A stretch of 64,000 nt of DNA. It comes from Cunninghamia lanceolata (lineage: Eukaryota > Streptophyta > Pinopsida > Cupressales > Cupressaceae). A program made the position numbers and the translations under genes. The stretch spans positions 930,001-994,000 of the forward strand of contig BSBN01000763.1 in assembly GCA_027924645.1 (NCBI GenBank), written 5' to 3'. Positions 59,166 to 64,000 of the stretch are shown here, one piece after another. The notes under the pieces were generated by a model. That model saw nothing but the letters and a program-made list of their open reading frames with translations. It did no database searches and was not told where the DNA came from. The stretch's first letter is position 1, and the number at the start of each line of letters is the position of its first letter.

Positions 59166-59270
59166 TCAGATGCAAAACTCTGTAGCTCAAAAGAGAAAAT
59201 TTTGTGACTGTGTTTTGGATGTAGGTTGAAATGATTTCTTTAGAAAGAGAATCAAACAATAAGACACAAC

Positions 59271-59624
59271 ATGGCTATAGACTCTTTCAGAATTGGGTGC
59301 GCAAGGTTATGAACCTCTGCGGATAACAAATGGTAAATGCTAGTAGATCACAAGAAAACACACCAAACACTCTTGCATGAGCCTAATATTTATTCCATCA
59401 AGGAGTGCCATATCTTGTGGACTCACTCAGGTGAAACTTCAACCCCCACTATTAGATAATGGTAGTTTCCATCCCCTTGATACAATCTACCATTGCTTGG
59501 ATGGGTAGGGAATACAAGGTCATGTACCACCTTACACCCCTCACTTTGAAGACTAAAGTCTTGCCCAAAATTTATTCGATCTCAAACAACAGAGGTAATA
59601 GCGTGAGCTCTTCTCCATGATAAC
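59271..59624. other. unassigned sequence at the T2 to integrase junction
   Basis: No LTR, PBS or coding match is visible. A candidate rearrangement breakpoint lies within it. Confidence 0.4.
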
Positions 59625-59914
59625 ACTCTTCCATCCAACTAACCAACACCCAGAAGAAAACCTTTATCTACCGAGCTTCTTGATTCACCATCCTTGGAGA
59701 AACCTTATACTAATAGAGTCTCGATGGTATCCTACTTAGATGTCTCAACTCAGAAGAGGCTAACATTGCTTTACGAGAAGATCACGAAGGTGTTTGTGGA
59801 TCAGATTCCACTAGTCCAAACCTCGCTAAGAAGTTGTTGCGTACAAGATACTATTGGCCCACTATGGAACAAGATGCCCATCAGTTTGCTAAGAAATGCC
59901 TTTAATGTCAGTAG
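59625..59914 (+). pseudogene. integrase zinc-domain fragment
   Basis: In shifting frames: SLDGILLRCLNSEEA-like, STSPNLAKKLLRTRYYWPT, MEQDAHQFAKKCL, CQ, matching element T 25118-25394 at about three residues in four. It is on the opposite strand to T2 and ends where an LTR begins. TAG directly after CQ is at the same codon as the stop at 25392 in element T. Confidence 0.8.
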
Positions 59915-60410
59915 TGTAGACACCTAAAAATGACTCTTTGCATTGCATCAATTGCATACATCCATTCCATCAAATCATTTGCATTTAACGTTAATTGAAT
60001 AATCTAATTATTTATTTAATTTCATCAAATTCATCTATTTCCTCTATTTAGCCTAAATTCAACATTAATTGAATAAATTCTATTTATTTAATTAATTTCA
60101 TCAAAATTCACTTTATTCTTCTAAATTAAATAATTTTAATTATTCAATTAGTCAATTATTCTTCTAAATTTAAATAAATTATTGAAATTTATTTAAGTTG
60201 ACCTTTATCTTCTAAAAATAAATAAAATCATATTTTATTTATATTCCTCTATCATGCAAAATAAATTAAATGAATTTATTTGTTTATTTTATTCTCTATA
60301 TTTAATCTTATCTATTCTTCAATCATGCACAACTAATTAAATATATTTATTTATTTAATTCTCAATTATCTTCCAATTCTTCTAAAAATATCATTTTCCT
60401 CTGTGCACAA
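59915..60410 (+). repeat. element N2 5' LTR (truncated)
   Basis: It starts TGTAGACACCTAAAAATGAC and contains AT palindromes (for example AATTAAATATATTTATTTAA, about 60340). No TATA box or clear LTR end is found before 60660, so the 3' half seems deleted. Confidence 0.7.
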
Positions 60411-60659
60411 TTAGTATTAGTATCCGTTATTGATTTTGTATTAGCTTAGAGAACAAACTTCTCTTGAGTTGGTCTAACACCATTAACCCTATCTGCCTTC
60501 ATTTGAAGTCATTAGTCTACTTCTGTGATAGGTAATCAATTATCCAAGTCAGCTATTGATCTAGTTCTATAATCTTCCACAAGCAACCCTTATCAAATCC
60601 ACCAACATAGTGACCTCAACTTAATTAAATCAGTCCAAATTCAGTCAATCTTGATATCT

Positions 60660-63600
60660 CTGTCCTAGTGCAAAAGAGTCAAACTTTAGTCACATCATCA
60701 CAAATCCTTGTCAAAATGGTCTTGATAATCAACAAACCTAGGTCAAATCCAAAACCCAAAGTCATACTTCAAGGAGGCCCTCCTTATAGCTCCAATGATC
60801 ATGAGAACCTTGTAGATTATGAGGCATATATTGAGGAACAAGCCAAAATACGAAGACTTCAACACAATTGTAACTCCATGCCAACACTAGAGAACAAGAC
60901 TATAGTACCACGACTATAAGACATCATCCAAACACTTCACAAAATACCACAACCCCTAGACCAACAAACCATACAAAGACTAAAAACCATCATCCAACGA
61001 CTTCAACAAGACCGATCATCTCAAATACAACAACTGCTTGTCAAACTCCAACAATTCACAACCACCTACCAATCCCAAATTCAATCAACACAAACATAAC
61101 ATCAAAAAATTCCCACTTAATCCCATGTGTCACCTCCATCATCATACCAACCTAGCCTACCCACATATCATGTCAATTCTACATCAACCTATCCCATTAA
61201 AACCCTACAACATCCACCCCACGATCATCCAACACCTTATTCCAACATTTTAAGTCATCATCAAACCAATTTACAAGACTATTAAGGTCCTTTACAACAA
61301 GAACATGCAAGTTTTCCTTTGCACCAAAATCAAGTGTCCTTAAGTCCTTATGATACCTTTGACAAGGGGAACACCATTCTAGCTTATGTATCCTATGTGT
61401 TCCTTCCATCATCATCTATTCATACACCAATACAAGAGCCTACTAGTCCAATCCACACACCACCATGTAGTCCCTATAATAGTCCATTGGTCCCTCAACC
61501 TTCTACTCCATCAATTCCTTCATCACCTTCCATCCCTTTTATTCCTCCACCATGGGATCTACCCACTTCTAATCCTAATCCATCAATTAACCCTATTAAC
61601 CCTTTATCTAATCAAAGTCAAAACCCTAATCCTACAACATATTCCACTCCTTTTATCTCTCCACCATGGGACCTACCCAAACCCAATCCTAGTCCATTAA
61701 CCCCTTTCATTCCTCCACCATGGGATATTTCCAATCCTAATCCTAATCCTAAGCCTACAACACCTTCCACCATTATCATCCATCCATTATATTTCCCATC
61801 CACCCATATTCTTATGAAGGATGTGACCCAATGGATATTAACACGGAATCAACTATCTCCATGTCATCAAACACCTATCCAAGATCCTATCAAAGAGCCT
61901 TCAAACAACATATCTAGTCCTCCAAATATATCATATAGTCCACACCTATCGAGCCCTTTGAAGAGTTTTCCACCATGAGTCAAAATCAAGATTCATTGTA
62001 CCTTCATGTTGTTGACCATCAAGAGCCTATCAAGCCTATCCAAGAGTCTCCCACTTCTACTTCCATTGAAGAAAATCAAGAGCTATGTCAAGAGTATAAT
62101 CTAAAGCATGTGGAAACATCAACCCTTTATCTAAATCAAGATCAAAACACCTCCATCCAACCCATCCATAACCTATATCTTTTCTATGATCATATATTAT
62201 CTTTGATGAAGATCCTATACATGACCAAATTGATCCCATCCATAGCACACTTAATCCTATCTATGATCAGGATCCCATCTATCATCAAGATCCTATCTAT
62301 GATCAAGAGAACCATGACGATCCTCTAAGGCTATTTTATGCATTCCATGGTCAAGAGATTATCACCCTACCTATCCATAATCCCACACCTATCCTTGATC
62401 AAGCTATCCATACTACAATTCATTCTCCACCTAGACCTATCCATGATCCAACAACATCCACTTCCCTTGATGAGACACTTGATCCCCAAGAAAGCATTGA
62501 CAATCAAATAGATAACTTGGATCCTATCCCTTCACCTCTTACTGAGCATAATTTTAGTCAAGATCCAAGCATCCCAAGTCATCCATTGCATAATCCTACA
62601 TTGTCTCTTGTTGATCCTCCATTTTCTCATGTTGATCTTCCACCATCTCCCATTGATCCCATTCCAAATCCATTATCGTATCCCCTTAGGCTTACCACCT
62701 TCATCCATGAATGTTCTTCCTTAGGAGAACAACAACCACTATCCACCACTTCACTCTCCCCATCAAATAATGTACTCACGTCTTGTTTCCAAAACAAACA
62801 TCCCATTGCATACCGTTATATGTTCCAAAACATGAACCATCAAGGCAATGGTTTAGGCCTTCATGAACAAGGTGTCTTAAGGTCCATCCATGTCGCAATC
62901 CATCCTCGAGCACATGGCCTTGGTTTTTCATCCCAAGAAAAACAATCCAATGATGTTGGTACCACCTTCATGCCTCCTCCAGCTCCTTCTTCTACTCCAT
63001 ATCCTAGTGCACCTTATCACACCTCTCACTCATATGTCGCCATCCCTCCTCCATCGTCATACCATTTGTAAAAGCATGTGACCATACATCTCCCTCCATC
63101 CACTCTTCCTCCACTCCTTCCAACTCCTAATATTCCCATCCTTCCATCCGCTAATCCCTTCATCCATTAGTACACTCATTCCTCCATCCACACATCCCAT
63201 CCCCTTATATCCCCTATCATTCCTAATCATGGCCAAATAATGCACACATTAGCCCCATATGAAGCTATCCCAAACCCCATGAGATTCCAAAATAAAAATT
63301 TGGACGCTTCCACATATATAGCAGAATATCTGCAAAATCCTCAAGAATATCCTGCCATAGGGCATCAATACACAAATGCAAAGCCAAATTCATCTCAAAA
63401 CCTGCATACATCCACACACCTCAAAGCAAAAATGAAAATGGTGTGGGTCTGTAAGAAACAAGAAATTACCCAAAAGGAAGCATCCATATCTCAATCTATC
63501 CCTAAATTCCAAAAATCTCATTCCCCATTACCAAATCCTACACTGCCTACACCCACACACCTCAAAGAAAAAATGAAAATGGTGTGGGTCCCCAAGAAAC

Positions 63601-63671
63601 AAGCAATTCCCCCAAGAGAAGCATCCATATCTCAATCTATCCCCCAATTCCAAAACCCTATTCCCTATTAA
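60660..63671 (+). pseudogene. element N2 ORF with G-patch-like domain
   Basis: A lead-in at 60668-60919 (GGPPYSSNDHENLVDYEAYI) is followed by a Pro-rich region with FIPPPWDLP repeated four times (61540-61740). Sequence homologous to N1 follows: LYLHVV, QELCQEYNLKHVETST, HNLYLFYD, TTFIHECSS. The G-patch-like segment is NMNHQGNGLGLHEQG to HGLGFSSQ (about 62830-62930). Two C-terminal modules with KMKMVWV and EASISQSIP stand at 63430-63660. Stops at several places and frameshifts near 61080, 62200 and 62510. Confidence 0.7.
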
Positions 63672-64000
63672 AAAATCCTACAAATCCTAAGTCCATTTGG
63701 GTTCTTAAATCCCTAAAATGACGATTCCCAAATCCCCTATCCCAATTTCCATTACTCTCCACTCCCCATCCTAGTCAAAGGCTTCCAAATCTATCATAAT
63801 GTGTGCAACCGTTGGTCTTGGTTCCTTGTAATTCCATACCATTTCAGCATATTTCCATCCCCCCATATTATATCCATTATCCTCCATATTTCCCCCATCA
63901 TACCTCTATGGTCCATGGTTTTACTCCATTACCCATTTTTCCCTCCATCTCCATCCATCATCCATATCATAATCCACCATCCTCTCCATTTCCATCTTCC
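63672..64000 (+). other. N2 3' region, continues past the window
   Basis: ATGTGCAACCGTTGGTC and CTATGGTCCA match N1 at 43390-43510, so the element is the same family. The 3' LTR is outside the window. Confidence 0.65.

Larger units (their letters stand above)
50890..59270 (-). mobile_element. element T2: truncated Tat-like gypsy, relative of T
   Basis: Minus-strand order from high to low coordinates: leader with the 21-bp minisatellite, Gag, knuckle, protease, G-patch, (solo LTR), RT, RNase H, second RNase H. It stops near NSPWY at about 50940, just before integrase. No LTR of its own is recognisable at either end. Many stops and shifts. Sampled protein blocks are roughly 70 percent identical to T. 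Confidence 0.82.

Noticed and set aside
58825..59259. Leucine-rich minus-strand frame with repeated VALLAHRV, looking like membrane segments
   Set aside because: It is the 21-bp minisatellite read in one frame (7 codons per unit); it lies in the T2 leader.

Overview
The window looks like a stretch of a large, repeat-filled seed-plant nuclear genome. A gymnosperm such as a conifer is my best guess, from the density of decayed, nested LTR retrotransposons and from one small multi-exon gene with a long repeat-filled intron. Nothing here fixes the species. No bacterial operon, rRNA, tRNA or CRISPR array was seen.

Layout. 1-2163: minus-strand Ty1/copia remnant (RNase H end, Gag, PBS, LTR). 2164-2930: AT-rich, with a 40-bp tandem repeat. 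2997-6103: the only candidate host gene, four exons, with minisatellites in intron 1. 6104-7239: AT-rich, empty. 7240-47183: one old RNase H reading frame cut into three pieces by nested insertions. Element G (Ty3/gypsy, minus; TSD GTACT) sits in the RNase H. Element E (Sirevirus-like copia, minus, no pol; TSD GGACC) sits in the 3' LTR of G. Element T (17.9-kb Tat-like gypsy, plus; TSD GTCTC) sits in the 5' LTR of E. Element N1 (9.6-kb non-autonomous, plus; TSD CTAAT) sits further along the same RNase H. 47184-50890: unassigned, degraded. 50890-59270: minus-strand relative of T (element T2), whose pol is split by a solo LTR (52746-53811). 59625-59914: a plus-strand integrase fragment that resumes about where the pol of T2 stops. 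59915-64000: LTR and ORF of a second non-autonomous element (N2), running off the window.

How the parts relate. T encodes Gag, protease, a G-patch, RT, two RNase H domains and integrase in one frame with 13 premature stops. It also carries an antisense reading frame with a plant mobile domain and its own TATA box. N1 and N2 lack pol, but share with T the LTR tips, hairpin-array LTRs, purine tract, leader hairpin and post-ORF hairpins (the last three seen in N1), and they encode a G-patch ORF. I read them as non-autonomous partners of T-like elements. A roughly 21-bp minisatellite built on GCGCTTNTGG fills the sense leader of T, its antisense leader, and the leader of T2.

All identifications come from reading motifs by eye. 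LTR divergences are hand counts on sampled stretches. No database search was possible.
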